Below are positions 1 to 12,155 of a stretch of DNA of 64,000 bases, one piece after another. The notes under the pieces are model-generated. The model had not been told where the DNA came from and searched no databases. It saw nothing but the letters and a program-made list of their open reading frames with translations. The first letter of the stretch is position 1; every line of letters starts with the position of its first letter. The stretch spans positions 5,912,501 to 5,976,500 of the forward strand of contig NC_091247.1 of the NCBI RefSeq assembly GCF_042477335.2. Direction: 5' to 3'. The DNA comes from Ovis canadensis. Lineage: Eukaryota; Chordata; Mammalia; Artiodactyla; Bovidae. The position numbers and the translations under genes are program-made.

Positions 1-590
1 AAACTATGATGCCCTACTAGATTTATAACGCTTTCAAAAATCTCAACATTTGTTAAAGCATTAAGCTATGGTAAAAAAAAAAAAAAGCAAAAAGGGCTCT
101 TGGGGGCCTAAGAGACAGATCAGAAACACAGGGGCTGTCGGGTGGAAGTATGGCTCCACACCACAAAGCGATGTGAATTTCCTCCTTCATAAAGAGAAAT
201 AAACACTGCTCTGTTATTGTCAGTGCACAGGTGGACTGTTCTACTGGACACATCTTCCAGGCGATCCCACTTCTAGAAAACTTATCCTGAGGAAATAATA
301 ACATACAAAAATGGATTATGAAGACGATCCTGGGGAGAGAAACTGCCAACATCGTTCAGTGCTTGTGAATGGAGATTAGAATAGACCGTGGCGTGGCCAC
401 ATCTACCAGGCAGACGAGGTTTCCATCCTGCCACAGGTGCGTGCAATGCTCCCTCCTCCTGGGAGAACTCGGCAGAGAAGCAGGTGAGCAGTGCCCAGGT
501 GGCCCGGGCTGCCAGCTGCAGCACTATCATGACTGCAGCAAAGCCGCTCCACGCATCTCTAACAACTGCCCTGAGAAAGCAATAAAGGCC

Positions 591-592
<2 letters not shown>
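1..592. other. Unassigned intronic sequence
   Basis: No gene or clear repeat seen, apart from an A-run at about 74-87. Small open frames are chance. Confidence 0.5.

Positions 593-622
<30 letters not shown>
593..622. repeat. (CA)15 microsatellite
   Basis: Fifteen perfect CA units, likely length-polymorphic. Confidence 0.95.
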
Positions 623-626
<4 letters not shown>

Positions 627-1409
627 CCACGTGGATATAAAAATGTCTGCATATAATTTCAAAAAGGCCTACAAAATCCAAAGAGAAGCATATTGTTTAT
701 ATTTAAGAGTAAACAAACAAAGAATAAACAATCATCTTGGCAAGGTAACAAATTCTGAATATGGGCAACTCTGACCACAAAGAACAGGGGTAGGGGAAAT
801 TCAGTCTTTGAAGGCAGGCCCCAAGCACACCACAAACTCTACCTGGCGCTTCTTTTTTTAAATTATTTTTTATTTTAATTGAAGGCTAATTACTTTACAA
901 TAGTGTGGTAGTCTTTGCCATACTACCTGTTATCTCCTGAAATGATTCAATTAATCCACACACGGTGTCGGGAACACAAAACACAAAATGCCTGGCCCTA
1001 CACATAAAAGCACAAGGAATGAGAAATCTGTAGAGATTTCCAAGGTTTTTGCACATATTCACTAGAACAGGAGTCTGATCCTGCTTAGTAAACCAAATAC
1101 ATCGTTGAGACAAAAAGCCCAGACCCTCTAATGAAAGAGGGAACCTCTGACATGTAGAAAGGTCAGTGACAGAGTTTAGTCTGAACCAGAAGACCTGGAC
1201 ATACATTCCTCCAGGGGTAACGAAAGAAAACAAAGAGCTCTGGGGAGATGCATGGTACACAAAAACCTCCCTCTGCAGGATAAACACAATCCAGAAAGTT
1301 CAGCTCTTACTTTCTCTGCTACCTTCTGGATAAACGCAGCTGTTCTTCTAGAGAAGAAACTCTCCCTAAAAAGCATGGTGATGGCCATATCTTGGCCTCT
1401 GTAGCTGGG
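623..1409. other. Unassigned intronic sequence
   Basis: Mostly unique-looking. The stretch at about 857-905 (TTTTAATTGAAGGCTAATTA) resembles the reverse complement of a ruminant L1 3' tail. Confidence 0.4.
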
Positions 1410-1600
1410 TGCGACCTGCTCTCTGCCCCGTCGTGGCTACTCTCCCTTCCCCGTTCAGCAGCCTGCCCACTCAGGACCTTCGCATGTGCTACCCCTTGGC
1501 CTGGAAAGTTCTTACTGACCCGAAGCCTGCCCCCGGTCCAGTCTCAGCTTAAATGTCTCCTCTTCCTGCCCTCCCCCCAAACCCATTATGTTAGGGCTGC
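1410..1600 (+). mobile_element. L2 LINE fragment (ancient)
   Basis: Shows the L2 3' region pattern: CTTCGCATGTGCTACCCCTT, then CTGGAAAGTTCTT and CTTAAATGTCTCCTC, heavily diverged. Confidence 0.45.
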
Positions 1601-1654
1601 TTCTCATCTGGGTGGGCAGAGGAGGCAGTGGTGGTGGTTAATGACAACACAGAG

Positions 1655-1770
1655 TCACAAGTGAGATGCCTGCAGTGCCTGCTGTGTCCTGGGGAGTTTT
1701 CCTCACTTTACTCGTATAATCTCATTTAATCCTCACTATAACCCAAGGATGCGAGTACTGTTAGGATGGT
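1655..1770 (+). mobile_element. MIR SINE fragment
   Basis: CTCATTTAATCCTCACTATA with ACCCAAGGATGCGAGTACTG is the MIR core pattern. Confidence 0.45.
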
Positions 1771-1834
1771 CACTGCAGGGCCGGTATAGCAGTCAGCATC
1801 CAACGTGGTCCCCAGTGATTCCCACCGTACCTTC

Positions 1835-2352
1835 TGTTCAGTTCAGTGGCTCAGTCATGTCCGACTCTTTGCAACCGCATGGACTGTAGCACACCAGGCC
1901 TCCTTGTCCACCACCAACTCCCAAAGCTTGTTCAAATTCATCTCCATTGAGTCGGTGATGCCATCCAACCATCTCATCCTCTGTCATCCCCTTCTCTTCC
2001 CACCTTCAATCTTTCCCAGCATCAGGGTCTTTTCAAATAACTCAGTTATTCACAGTCCACAGTCGCAAAGAGTCGGACATGACTGAGCAACCTCACTTAC
2101 TCGCATCAGGTAGCCAAAGTATTGGAGTTTCAGCTTCAGCACCAGTCCTTCCAATGAATATTCAGGACTGATTTCCTCTAGGATGGACTGGCTGGATCTC
2201 CTTGCAGTCCAAGGGACTCTGAAGAGTCTTCTCCAACACAGTTCAAAAGCATCAATTCTTCAGCTCTCAGCTTTCTTTATAGTCCAACTCTCACATCCAT
2301 ACACGACTACTGGAAAAACCATAGCTTTGACTAGATGGACCTTTGCTGGCAA
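1835..2352 (-). mobile_element. BovB LINE, 3' part
   Basis: On the minus strand it reads the BovB 3' end, from TAGTCAAAGCTATGG to the terminal CTGAACTGAA. It is 5'-truncated. A short opposite-orientation insert at about 2040-2098 interrupts it. Confidence 0.87.
2040..2098 (+). mobile_element. Bov-tA tail fragment inside BovB
   Basis: About 55 bases reading ACAGTCGCAAAGAGTCGGAC then ATGACTGAGC, i.e. only the 3' tail of a Bov-tA SINE. It interrupts the BovB text between TTTTCAAATAACTC and CGCATCAGGT. Confidence 0.55.
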
Positions 2353-2815
2353 ATTTTAGTCCCCTCCCTTACTGAATAAGGCTGGCCAGTATAACCGACA
2401 GGATATGGCAGAAATGACAGTGTGACTTTTGTAGCCAGGTCATAAAAGACACAGTGGTTTTGGCCTTGTGGTCTCTTGGACTGCCTGCTCTGCAGCCACT
2501 CAGGTAGCCTGTGGAGAGGGCCATGTGGCGAAAAGCTGAAGCCTCACGCCAACACTCAGCATCACCCTGCCAGCCCTGTGAGGGAGCCTCCTTGGAAGCG
2601 ACCCCCCGCCCCCACCAGCCCCAGTCAAGCTGTCAGATGGCTGCAGCCCCAACTGACGTCCAGCCTGCAGTCTCACTGAAGACCACAAGCCAGATGCAGC
2701 CAGCGAACCCACTTCTAAATTCCCGTCCCACAGACACTGTGACATGATGCTTGTTGTCTTAAGCCTCTACATTGTGAGGAGATTTGTGAGATTTGTCATG
2801 CAGAAATAGATAATA
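2353..2815. mobile_element. Possible ancient LTR/DNA-repeat remnant
   Basis: Contains GGAGCCTCCTTGGAAGCGAC and TTGTCTTAAGCCTCTACATT, followed by a degenerate GTCATGCAGAAATAGATAA. This pattern recurs widely in mammalian genomes as an old interspersed repeat. The family is not certain. Confidence 0.3.
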
Positions 2816-2889
2816 CTGATGGGAAAACTGGGATGCAGAATGAAACACGGCTATAAAACTTACAAGTGGTGGGACCAACATTTTTGAAT

Positions 2890-3215
2890 CCCACTAGTCT
2901 TCCCTGAGAGATTCAGTTGGTAAAGAAACTGCCTGCAATTCAGGAGACCCCAGTTTGACTCCTGGGTTGGGAAGATCTGCTGGAGAAAGGATAGGCTACT
3001 CACTCCAGCATTCTTGGACTTTCCCTGTGGCGCAGCTGGTAAAGAATCCGCCTGTGATGTGGGAGACCTGAGTTTGATCCCTGGGTTGGGAAGATCCCCT
3101 GGAGAAGGGCAAGGCTACCCACTCCAGTATTCTGGCCTGGAGAATTCCATGGACTGTATAGTCCCTGGGGTTGCAAAGAGTCAGACATGATTGAACCACT
3201 TTCACTTTCAGTCTG
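2890..3215 (+). mobile_element. Bov-tA SINE pair in tandem
   Basis: Two SINE heads follow each other: the first from CTTCCCTGAGAGATTCAG, the second from ACTTTCCCTGTGGCGCAGCT. The second continues through GAAGATCCCCTGGAGAAG to the TTGCAAAGAGTCAGACATGA tail. Confidence 0.87.
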
Positions 3216-3494
3216 ACTCCAGAACTTGAGTTCTGAATCATTCCACCAGGCAGCCTTCTCCACAGCAGGATTAATGACCCCAAAGGACCCCATAAAGGCA
3301 AGAATCATGACTGTCTTTTTTTTTTTTTTAATGCTATAACCCCACCAAACACCAGTACAACGGAGCTGGCATATAGCAGATATTTTGTCAAAAGAAAAAT
3401 AAATGGACTAAATGAAATGAAAAGAATGACCAAAATGTGGAGTCAGTAGTGGAATTTATAAGGTGACATGCTTTAGCCTACATTTTGCTAGATT
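3216..3494. other. Unassigned intronic sequence
   Basis: Contains a T-run at 3317-3331; nothing else is identified. Confidence 0.4.
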
Positions 3495-3775
3495 TTTAAC
3501 TTTATTTCTCGTATTTATTTTTGGCTGTGCTGGCTCTCTGTTGCTGCTCAGGCATCTCACTGTTGGGGCCTCCCTTGCTGGGGAGCATAAGCTCTAGGAG
3601 CAAGGGCTTCAGCAGTTGCAGCTCCCAGGCTTCGGAGTACAGGCTCGATAGTGGTGGCATGCATGCTTAGGTGCTCTGAGGCATGTGGCATCTCCCCGGA
3701 TCAGGGACTGAACCTGTGTCTCCTGCACTGGCAGGCGAATTCTTTACCACCGAGGCACCAGGGAAGCCCCTTGGC
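3495..3775 (-). mobile_element. CHR-type SINE
   Basis: On the plus strand it reads GGCTGTGCTGGCTCTCTGTT through GAGGCACCAGGGAAGCCCC, the reverse of a cetartiodactyl tRNA-derived CHR SINE. Confidence 0.72.
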
Positions 3776-4704
3776 TAGGTTTTTTTAAGTTTTCCTACCA
3801 AGTACATGTATTCTGGGGTTCACTTCACTTGAATTCAATTTGCACTGGGATCTGAAAGGAAGGAAAGCCCATCACCCAGTATCCCAGGGCAGAGGAACTA
3901 GAAAGCAGTGCAAAGACCCTACGGTTGAAACAGATCTGTCCTGTTTAATGAATAGCAAGATGGGGCCGATGTGGCTGTGGGGGGAGGCTGGGGACATGGA
4001 TGGGGCAGATCTTGGTTAGGCGTTTGGCTTTTAGCTAAAGTGAAATGAAAAGCTACTGGAGGGTTTTTAGCAGAGGAGCAATATGATCTCAGTTGCATTC
4101 CTGAAAGATTATTCAGGTTTCTGTATGAAAAATAAGTTGTAAAGCATAAAGTCCGAAAGCAAGAGGAGGCCAGTGCGCGTGGCCAGATGAAGTGAGGATC
4201 TGATGCGGTGATTCCTGTACGAGCGCGGGGCAGACTGCCTGGCAGACTTGATGCACCCAACTATTCCTTTTTCCTTTGGGAGGGCTCAATTTGAAAATCA
4301 GTATAAACATGCAATCACTATAAAGTACATACACATGCACCCAACACAAAATAAAAAGTTACCATATTCTACATTCAGTGGCATGGAAAAATATTTACAA
4401 TGTATTGTGAAGGGTTTTTTTTAAAAGCAAATAAACAGTTTTTATATGTGAGGCGTATAGCTCTGAGCAGAGAAATAAATCTGAAAGGTTTCTACAGAAC
4501 AAAGAGTGGGTTATCTCTAAACAGGATCGGAGAGCTCAGTGAAATTGTGGATGGCTTTTACTTCCTTTGTGATCCCTTTCTATACTTCTGAGTTCTCTTT
4601 AACAGTATTCATTAAAAATTCATATATGCATACCCTATGGCTAGCAGTTCAAGAATTCTTATCTGTATTTACCAAAAGACATGTATAAATACACACTATT
4701 CATC
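3776..4704. other. Unassigned intronic sequence
   Basis: No coding signal or confident repeat. It is AT-rich towards the right; open frames are short and unsupported. Confidence 0.4.
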
Positions 4705-4752
4705 ACAGCCCACAGGGTCGCAAGGAGTCGGACACAAGTGAAGTGACTTAAC
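4705..4752 (+). mobile_element. Bov-tA tail fragment
   Basis: CAGGGTCGCAAGGAGTCGGA followed by CACAAGTGAAGTGACTT matches only the SINE 3' tail. Confidence 0.5.
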
Positions 4753-6827
4753 ATACACAACACACCTGATGGGAAAACACGCGTTCTCTTTTCTAATAAT
4801 GAGCACTTATTTAATGGAGAGAAACATAACATTGATTTCATTGGTAGGAAACACTTAACTTTTAGAATATATTTTTTTTTAATTTGAAGAAGTGGCTGGA
4901 TAACCCACTAGATGAAGATTTATATTATTTCAAAGCAGAATAATTTAACTGGGAGAATCTTCCGGTCACATGGTAGCTGTGAAATGCAATGTTCGTGACA
5001 TCGCATGGAAGAAATCTGTTAATGTCTACCAACGATTTTTCAAAAAAATTAAAGGGGGAGTTGGTTAAAACAGGATATTTCAGCATTTCTTGATATTTGT
5101 CCTCCTGGTCCTAAAATGCTTCCGAAAAAAGACCTTTCCTTCACAGAGGAAAGACAAAAAGCTGGGAGAAGCTCCAGGGCGGGGAAGGACTGACAGGTTA
5201 GAGGTGTGATTTGCCACTCCAAAGGCAATCATCAGATTTCAGTGATATGCCAACGCCCACGAACAGCCACAGAAACACGGGGGGCGGGGAGATGGGCGGC
5301 GCAGATACATTTAGCCACCCAGAAAATACATAAAAGAAACTTTCTTCCTTAAAAAGTAGAGAAGCAGTATGTTAAGGATGTGTTATCCTAATGTTTTAGC
5401 AGAAAAGCTGTCACCTAATATTTTGGGGTCTTCTTACAAGGATCAGTTATGCAGCCACTTGGAAAAGAATGGAGTATTTCCTGCTTTCAAGAACCCCTGA
5501 CATTTGTAAGAGTGAATGTTAAGAGAACGGAAAGAAATTCAGAAACAACAGGTCTCCTGTGATAGGATGGCGCTGTCTATTACAAGCCCAAGAATAACAG
5601 GAATCCACTTGATAGCAGCCACTTGGAAGTCGCCACACCAAAGGACTGCCTTTAAGGAGGGGGCAAGAGACCGAACCCAGCAGCTGCTTCTCCTTGGCAC
5701 AGCAAAACGACATCCCGACAGCCCCAGGATCTGTAGGCAAGGCAGCGACAATCCTAAGGAGGCCACATCTGAACCAGGCTGAAGTGGGAACACTAAAGAG
5801 CTGCAAGGAGGCCAAGGCTGAGCCTTCCAAGCCTGCGACAGGAGCCTCGGCTCTTGTCCAGGCCCACCACTGAGAAGATGGGAAGCGCGGCTACTCAGTG
5901 ACACTGGCGCTGCAGCGTGATTGGAGGATTAAGCCAGAGACTAGGAGAATTCCAGACACGGTATGCTCAACAGTTACGATAATAAATGGCAGACATCCTG
6001 GGAAACGCTCACCCCTTGCTCTATGTGAGTCGGCAAGCTTTGGGGTGCCCCCAGGCCTCCCCAGCCCTGGGAAACTGCTGTCAGGCACTTACCAGGCCTC
6101 CCTCTGCTCTGATGAGTGAGAGAATGCCCTCCCAAACCCAAGGAAACAGGTATGATTTTAGCTGAAACAAGCAGCCAGATCTGAAGCTAGTAAAGACAGA
6201 GTCAGAACTCCATCCCCAGGTCTGACTCACTCCTGGGCCCAAACTCTTAGCCACTCTGCAAAGCAAAATGGGCATGAGATGTCGAGCACACAGCAGCATG
6301 TGGCCCACTCAGAGTAAGCCCTCAATCTAAGTCAGGGGACCGCCGAGGTAATGTCAACGATATCCCTTCAAGGAAGGGAACTGGGGTAACGCTCCTGGGG
6401 GAGAGAAGACAGTGCGTGGGGGCGCCCTGGAGAGACCATGGCTTCTCAGCTTTCTCAGAATCTTGCCCGAACTCTCCAGTTTCTTGTACGACATTAGATT
6501 CTCAACAGGATCTGGCGTTCTCCAGGAGGCGAGCAGACCTCCCCAGTGGGCTGAACTCAGAGCCTGTCTTATAGCAACTTGTTCTGAGCTCTTGAGAAAG
6601 AATGCTTGAGTCAATCTCCGTTTCTTCCCTTACACGGCAAGTTTTGAGGGCCCCAGACTGCCCTCCCACAAGGTCAGAAGGAAATTCTGAAGAATAAAAT
6701 GGCCTGAGACCCCCCTTTCCACCCAGCATTCAGGATTCTCCCCCTTTTCCTGAGGTCAACTGTGTAGCGAATCCAGCAGGTAACACCAAGAGAAGCCCTG
6801 CTCTGCCCAGGCTGAGGTTCTAGAGGA
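4753..6827. other. Unassigned intronic sequence
   Basis: About 2 kb without recognisable transposons or exons, which is unusual in this intron. No splice-flanked reading frame is supported. A candidate for comparative conservation analysis. Confidence 0.45.
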
Positions 6828-6931
6828 TTCCAAATGCCCTGATCCCATAGCCATGAGCATAGGGCAAGGAAGAGCTTGGTTCCAAATGCCCACATCCCAC
6901 AGCCATGAGGACTGGGCAAGAAAGAGTTTGG
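6828..6931. repeat. 2 x 52 bp degenerate tandem repeat
   Basis: Units 6828-6879 and 6880-6931 share TTCCAAATGCCC, ATCCCA-AGCCATGAG and GGGCAAG-AAGAG-TTGG, with scattered substitutions. Confidence 0.85.
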
Positions 6932-8808
6932 TTTTCATTTCCTTTTAAAATGCCCCAGGCATACACACCTCAAAACCTCCTTACAGTCAAGGCAAAGTGG
7001 ACAAAGATCAGTTATCACATAATAGAATGTAGCCAGCCAACGCTAATTCTGCAGAGGCCAGTGGCCAGCTGGCACCATGGGCACAAAAGTTCCCTTAGAC
7101 ATTTGAAGATAAGTTGGCAAACAGCAACAATGAAACAACATCTTCCCCTCAACTCCTACAGCCCTAACTATTTGTCTTTTTTGGTGAAACACTATCGGGC
7201 TGCCTTGGACACTGTCAAGGTAAGTCTAAAGGTGAAGAGGAAATGTTAAGAGTGAAATGGACTTCAATGGTTTAGAAGACAAAACAGCCATTTATAGCAG
7301 TGCTGAAAAACAGCTAAAAAAGGCACCAACTTTGTTGTGCCAGAATTCATCAAAATGTTTTAAAAGTCATAAAGAATTAAGTGACCCACTGAATAAGCTA
7401 ACTGGAAATCTAAAGTCTGTTGCAATTTCATACGGAAGACCTGAAGTAAATGCCTTTCATTTGACCACATAATTAATTAAACTCCCCACCCAGATGCAGA
7501 AAGCCCAAGAAGCAGCTCTCTGCAGGAGACCTGGGGCGGGGGGTTCGGCTCTGTGTGAACCCTGTGTGACCAAAGTCAAGGAGAAAAGGAAGTGAGAAAA
7601 CACAAAGCCTCCCAGATTCAGCTGCTTTCCTAAAGCGGTATAAACTTGGAAGCAGGCTACTACAGCAGGGAACCAGCTTCTATTTGTTGATCTTTGCATT
7701 TCGAAACCCATTTGTCTTCATAAGAAAAGCGGTTGCCGCTTCTCTCACAGAGAAATACTAAACGGCATACCTGATGAAACGACCACACAGCCTGCAGATC
7801 ACTTTCTAATAAAGGAGAAGTGTGGGCGACACTAGGCTATTCTGACAGAAACTTATCCTGACGCTAAAGGGTGTTCTTTCTGCACAATTAAAGGCGTGAA
7901 AGGCCCAGGTCCTGGAACGAGCCCCGGCCTCCTTGGCCACCTGGGGCAGACGCCCACCGATGGCAGGTCACAGACCCCATCTCTGGAGACCAGGCAGAGC
8001 AGCAGCTAAGCAGACGCCCCTGGAGCTGGGTTTGCAGAGACAGCCTTCATTCCACAACACCACATGCCCAGGGAGAGGAGCTTCAGGGTGTCCAAAACAC
8101 AAGAAAATACAGTTTCGCTTAGCTTTTCCAAGATACAAAAAAGGAGAGAATTGCTCAAAACGGTCTTCTAATTTACACACTATTATAGCTAACACATCAA
8201 ACACACCTTACAAGTGAGGAGGAAAAGCAGGTGAGGGGTGTGTCTTACTGAATCTACAGGGAGTAAGTCCTACCAGGCACTGACTCTCTCATTACAGTGG
8301 ATTCTCTCTAGAGACCTAGACTTCCCAAGTCACGTGGGAACCATGAACACCGTGGAAGTAAGTGGTGAGGGAGTGGCAGCTGTGTGCAAAACACAGGGGG
8401 AAGAGTGGATGGAGACTGTCAACCCAACATCATTACTAACGCACGTCCAGAACAAGCCTCACCTTCTTCTGCTTAGGCAAGAACTACAAGGAACTGCCGT
8501 ATTTCACTGCTGTTTCTGGTTACCAGACTGAAGTTCAACAGAATCACTTTTCCCTCTTGCCCATCTCTGCCCACCTGACCAACCCAGTCAAGCCCATACC
8601 CAAGATGGCTCTTGGCATCACTGCTGTTCATCAGGCTCTCCTTACCTCCTTCTCAAACTACAGACTGATTATGCTAAATCATGGCTCTGATCTTTTGACA
8701 AACTCCTTCAACAAACATTTATTGAACAGGTACTATGTGTCAACTACTGTTCTAAGTACCGGGGATACTCTGATGATGCTAACAGATTAATGGGAATCCT
8801 CTGTAACT
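6932..8808. other. Unassigned intronic sequence
   Basis: Mostly unique-looking. 8700-8790 carries the motif AACAAACATTTATTGAACAG followed by TACTATGTGTCAACTACTGT, typical of an ancient interspersed repeat (L2/MIR type). Confidence 0.4.
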
Positions 8809-9015
8809 TTCGACTTCCCTGGTGGCTCAGATGGTAAAGCGTCTACCTACAATGCAGGAGACCCAGGTTCAATCCCCGGGTTGGGAAGATCCCCTGGAAA
8901 GGAAATGGCAATCCACTCCACTAATCTTGCCTGGAAAATCCCATGGACAGAGGAGCGTGGTAGGCTACAGTCCACGGGGTCACAGAGAGTCGGACACGAC
9001 TGAGCAACTTCACTT
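8809..9015 (+). mobile_element. Bov-tA SINE, full length, with target-site duplication
   Basis: Runs from the CTTCCCTGGTGGCTCAGATG head to GTCGGACACGACTGAGCAAC and the tail. It is flanked by a perfect 9-bp duplication TCTGTAACT at 8800-8808 and 9016-9024. Confidence 0.95.
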
Positions 9016-9024
9016 TCTGTAACT

Positions 9025-10534
9025 ATCATTGGCTGCCAAATATCCCCAAAATCTTTGGCTCTGCATTTGAGGTCATCGCTGAAGCAAGCCCAAAGTGCCT
9101 TTCTGCCTTAATCCATGCACCACCCTGAATACTGCAGCCAAGCCATTCCTAACAAACTTTTTCCTTTGCCACCTGAAGACATCTCCTCTCCCTTATTAAA
9201 GAATCATCTCCCTGAGACCGTTCCCTAGGGCACTCAATGAAGATACTCAGAGAAGGAAGAATCCTGAGAGGCCCCTCTGAATTTGAATCCCTCTTTATCA
9301 TCGTATCTTGCCGCCTTCTGAATAACCCCAGTGATAAAATGATCCTGGTTTCCCGAGGCACTCGTGCTATTGCTCAACAGCTCTCCTGTCTGAAAACTCT
9401 TTCCACACTGAGCCCAAACACGTTTTACTTTGTGACTGCCATCCACTTCTCGTAATTCTGCCGTCCAAAGCGGTGTAGGGTGAGACCAGCTTCCTCTTAC
9501 ATGACCATCCTTTAAATATTTTCAGACAGCTAACACACCTTCCCTTGGTTTCTTCTTCTCCAAGCTCAAAACATCACCCAGGTTCAACTATTCATTACAC
9601 ACTCAGTCACTGAATACTTACTGAACATCCTATGCGATAGCCACTAAACACAATCTCTGCTCTAAAGACATGTAAGAGGAAATGATAGAGAGGCGATTAT
9701 AAAACAGAGTGATAAACACCACAGTGATAAGCAAAGAATGCAGCCGGAGCAGGGGAACTGATACCTCTTTGGAGGGGGGTGGATTCTGGCAGGTAGCAAG
9801 GAAATGACGTGGAATCCCATTTTCTGAGCCATGACCATTTTTAGGTTAAATAATGGGCTCTTCAATTTTCAGAGATTGAAACTTGGTGCTATTTATTTAT
9901 ATTAAACCCCAAATGTCATATTAAAAGGAACACAATTAGACTAACATAATAATACAAAGATACGTCGTTTATTTTGTATCAGTTCATTTACTCTACTCTG
10001 CCATGCCTTTCTGAACTGAGGTTTTTAATTCTCAGATAATGGTTACCAACATTCGTTTAATTGCCCCTCATAACTCAATAAGAACTCACACATCAGAAGC
10101 TAGTGTGTTGGACTTAATCAAGGACCAAAACACAACTTAGCACAATTTATTACGATAAATTATCACTGCTTCAGGAGAAGATAAATGGTTGTACTTCAAA
10201 TCTAGTCTAAATGATGATTAAATGTCCCTAAAAGTGATCTATAGCAACGTCACACCGGCGTGAACTGCAGCCTGACAGCGGGAAAAAGATAAACTCATAT
10301 TATGCTTGGGGTCGTGGTGGAGACAGGGTTTGGTAGAGAGTCTTCATTTAAAAAGATAATTAGGTAAAGAATCAACATGTTATAGATTTTTAAAATTATT
10401 CATTAGAAAGCTACATAACATTCACCTCTTAAAACACAATCAAGAATATCATCAACTCAGATACTACTGTATAAAGAAACCTGAGAGAAGATACATTACA
10501 TGGAATAAAAGAGACTTGCAATGTGGTATTGTAC
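9025..10534. other. Unassigned intronic sequence
   Basis: No exon seen. 9590-9720 resembles an ancient L2/MIR-like motif (CTGAATACTTACTGAACATC). The remainder is AT-rich and unidentified. Confidence 0.4.
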
Positions 10535-11830
10535 TGTTGCTGTTCAGTCACTAAGTCGTGTCTAACTCTCTGCGGCCCCATGGACTGCAGCACACCAGGC
10601 TTCCCTGTCCTTCACTATCCCCACAGTTTGTTCAGATTCATGCCCATTGAGTAGGTGATGCTATTTAACCATCACGTCCTCTGCCACTCCCTTCTCCTTT
10701 TGCCTTCAATCCTTCCCAGCATCAGGGTCTTTTCCAATGAGTTGGCTCCTCTTTGCATCAGGTGGCCAAAGTATTGGAGCTTCAGCATCAGTCCTTCCAA
10801 TGAATATTCAGGGTTGATTTCCTTTAAGACTGACTGGTTTTATCTCCTTGAGGTTCAAGGGACTCCCATTCTCCAGCAAAATTCAAAAGCGTCAATTCTT
10901 TGGTGCTCAGCCTTCTTTATGGTCCAACTCTCACATCAGTACATAACTACTAGAAAAACCATAGCTTTGACTATACAAACCTTTGTCAGCAAAGTGATGT
11001 CTCTGATTTTTAATACACTGTCTAGCTTTTATTCCAAGGAACAAGCGTCTTTTATTTCATGGCTGCAGTCACCATCTTCAGTGATTTTGGAGCTCAAAAA
11101 AATAAAATCTGTCACTGCTTCCACTTTCTCTCTATTTGCCATGAAATAACAGGAATGGATGTCATGTTCTTAGTTTGTTGAATGCTGAATTTGGAGTCAG
11201 CTTTTTCACTCTCCTCTTTCACCTTCATCAAGAGACTCTTTAGTTACTCTTCGCTTCTGCCATTAGAGGGGTATCATCTGTATATCTGAGGTTGCTGATA
11301 TTTTTCCCAGCAATCTTGATTCCGGCCTGTGATTCATCCAGCCTGGCATTCTGCATCATATGCTCTGCATATAAGTTAAGTTAGCAGAGTGACAATATAC
11401 AACCTTATCATATTCCTTTCTCAAGTTTGAACCAGTCTTTTGTTCCATGTCTGGTTCTAACTGTTGCTTCTTGACCAGCATACAGGTTTCTTAGAGGAGA
11501 CAGGTCAGGTGGTCTGGTATTCCTACCTCTTAAAAGAATTTTCCAGTTTGTTGTGATCCACACAGTCAAAGGCTTTAGTGTAGTCAATGAAGCAAAAGTA
11601 GATGCTTTTCTGAAATTCTCTTACTTTTGCTATGATCCAACAAATGTTGGCTATTTAATCTCTGGTTCCTCTGCCTTTTCTAAATCCAGCTTATGCATCT
11701 GGAAGTTCTTGGTTCATGTACTGCTGAAGCCTGGCTTGAAGGACTTTGAGCTTAAACTTACGAGCATGTGAAACGATACTGTATAACAGTGCTGTTGGGC
11801 CAGATTCTGCTCCAAGACTATCATGGTCTT
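10535..11830 (-). mobile_element. BovB LINE, 5'-truncated, about 1.3 kb
   Basis: The minus strand reads BovB from the middle of the reverse transcriptase (tryptophan/KAFDxVDHNKL region near 11560-11590) to the 3' end at 10535. Frameshifts and stops disrupt the ORF, so it is inactive. Confidence 0.87.
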
Positions 11831-11894
11831 TCTTCAGCTATGATTCAGTTCACTCTTTTCCTCCTCATACTTATAAAGGCAATAAAAAGAGTAT

Positions 11895-12155
11895 AAAGTT
11901 TTCACATGAAAAGATTCTCAACATCATTAGCCAGCAGGGAAATGCAAATTAAAACCAGAAAGAAATATCCAACAAGAATAGCGAAAAAAAAAAAAAAAGA
12001 TAATACCAAGCGTTGGTAAGGAAGCCGGGGATTTTGGCAAGGTAAGGTACTGGCAGGGATGTCAAATGATAGCTCCTCTGCAAAAGAGTTCGGAGGTTTC
12101 CTATAAAACTAAATAAACTTAACAGGTGACCTAGTAATACCCACACCAAGAAATA
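11895..12155 (+). mobile_element. L1 ORF2 fragment (first copy)
   Basis: CACATGAAAAGATTCTCAAC and GGGAAATGCAAATTAAAACC are the L1 ORF2 3' motifs. The same motifs recur at 12671, so two separate L1 pieces lie side by side. Confidence 0.6.

Noticed and set aside
8812-9022. Recurring 60-100-codon frames with CNPMDCSPPGSS-like text at many places
   Set aside because: Translations of Bov-tA and BovB tails; they recur at every SINE copy on either strand.
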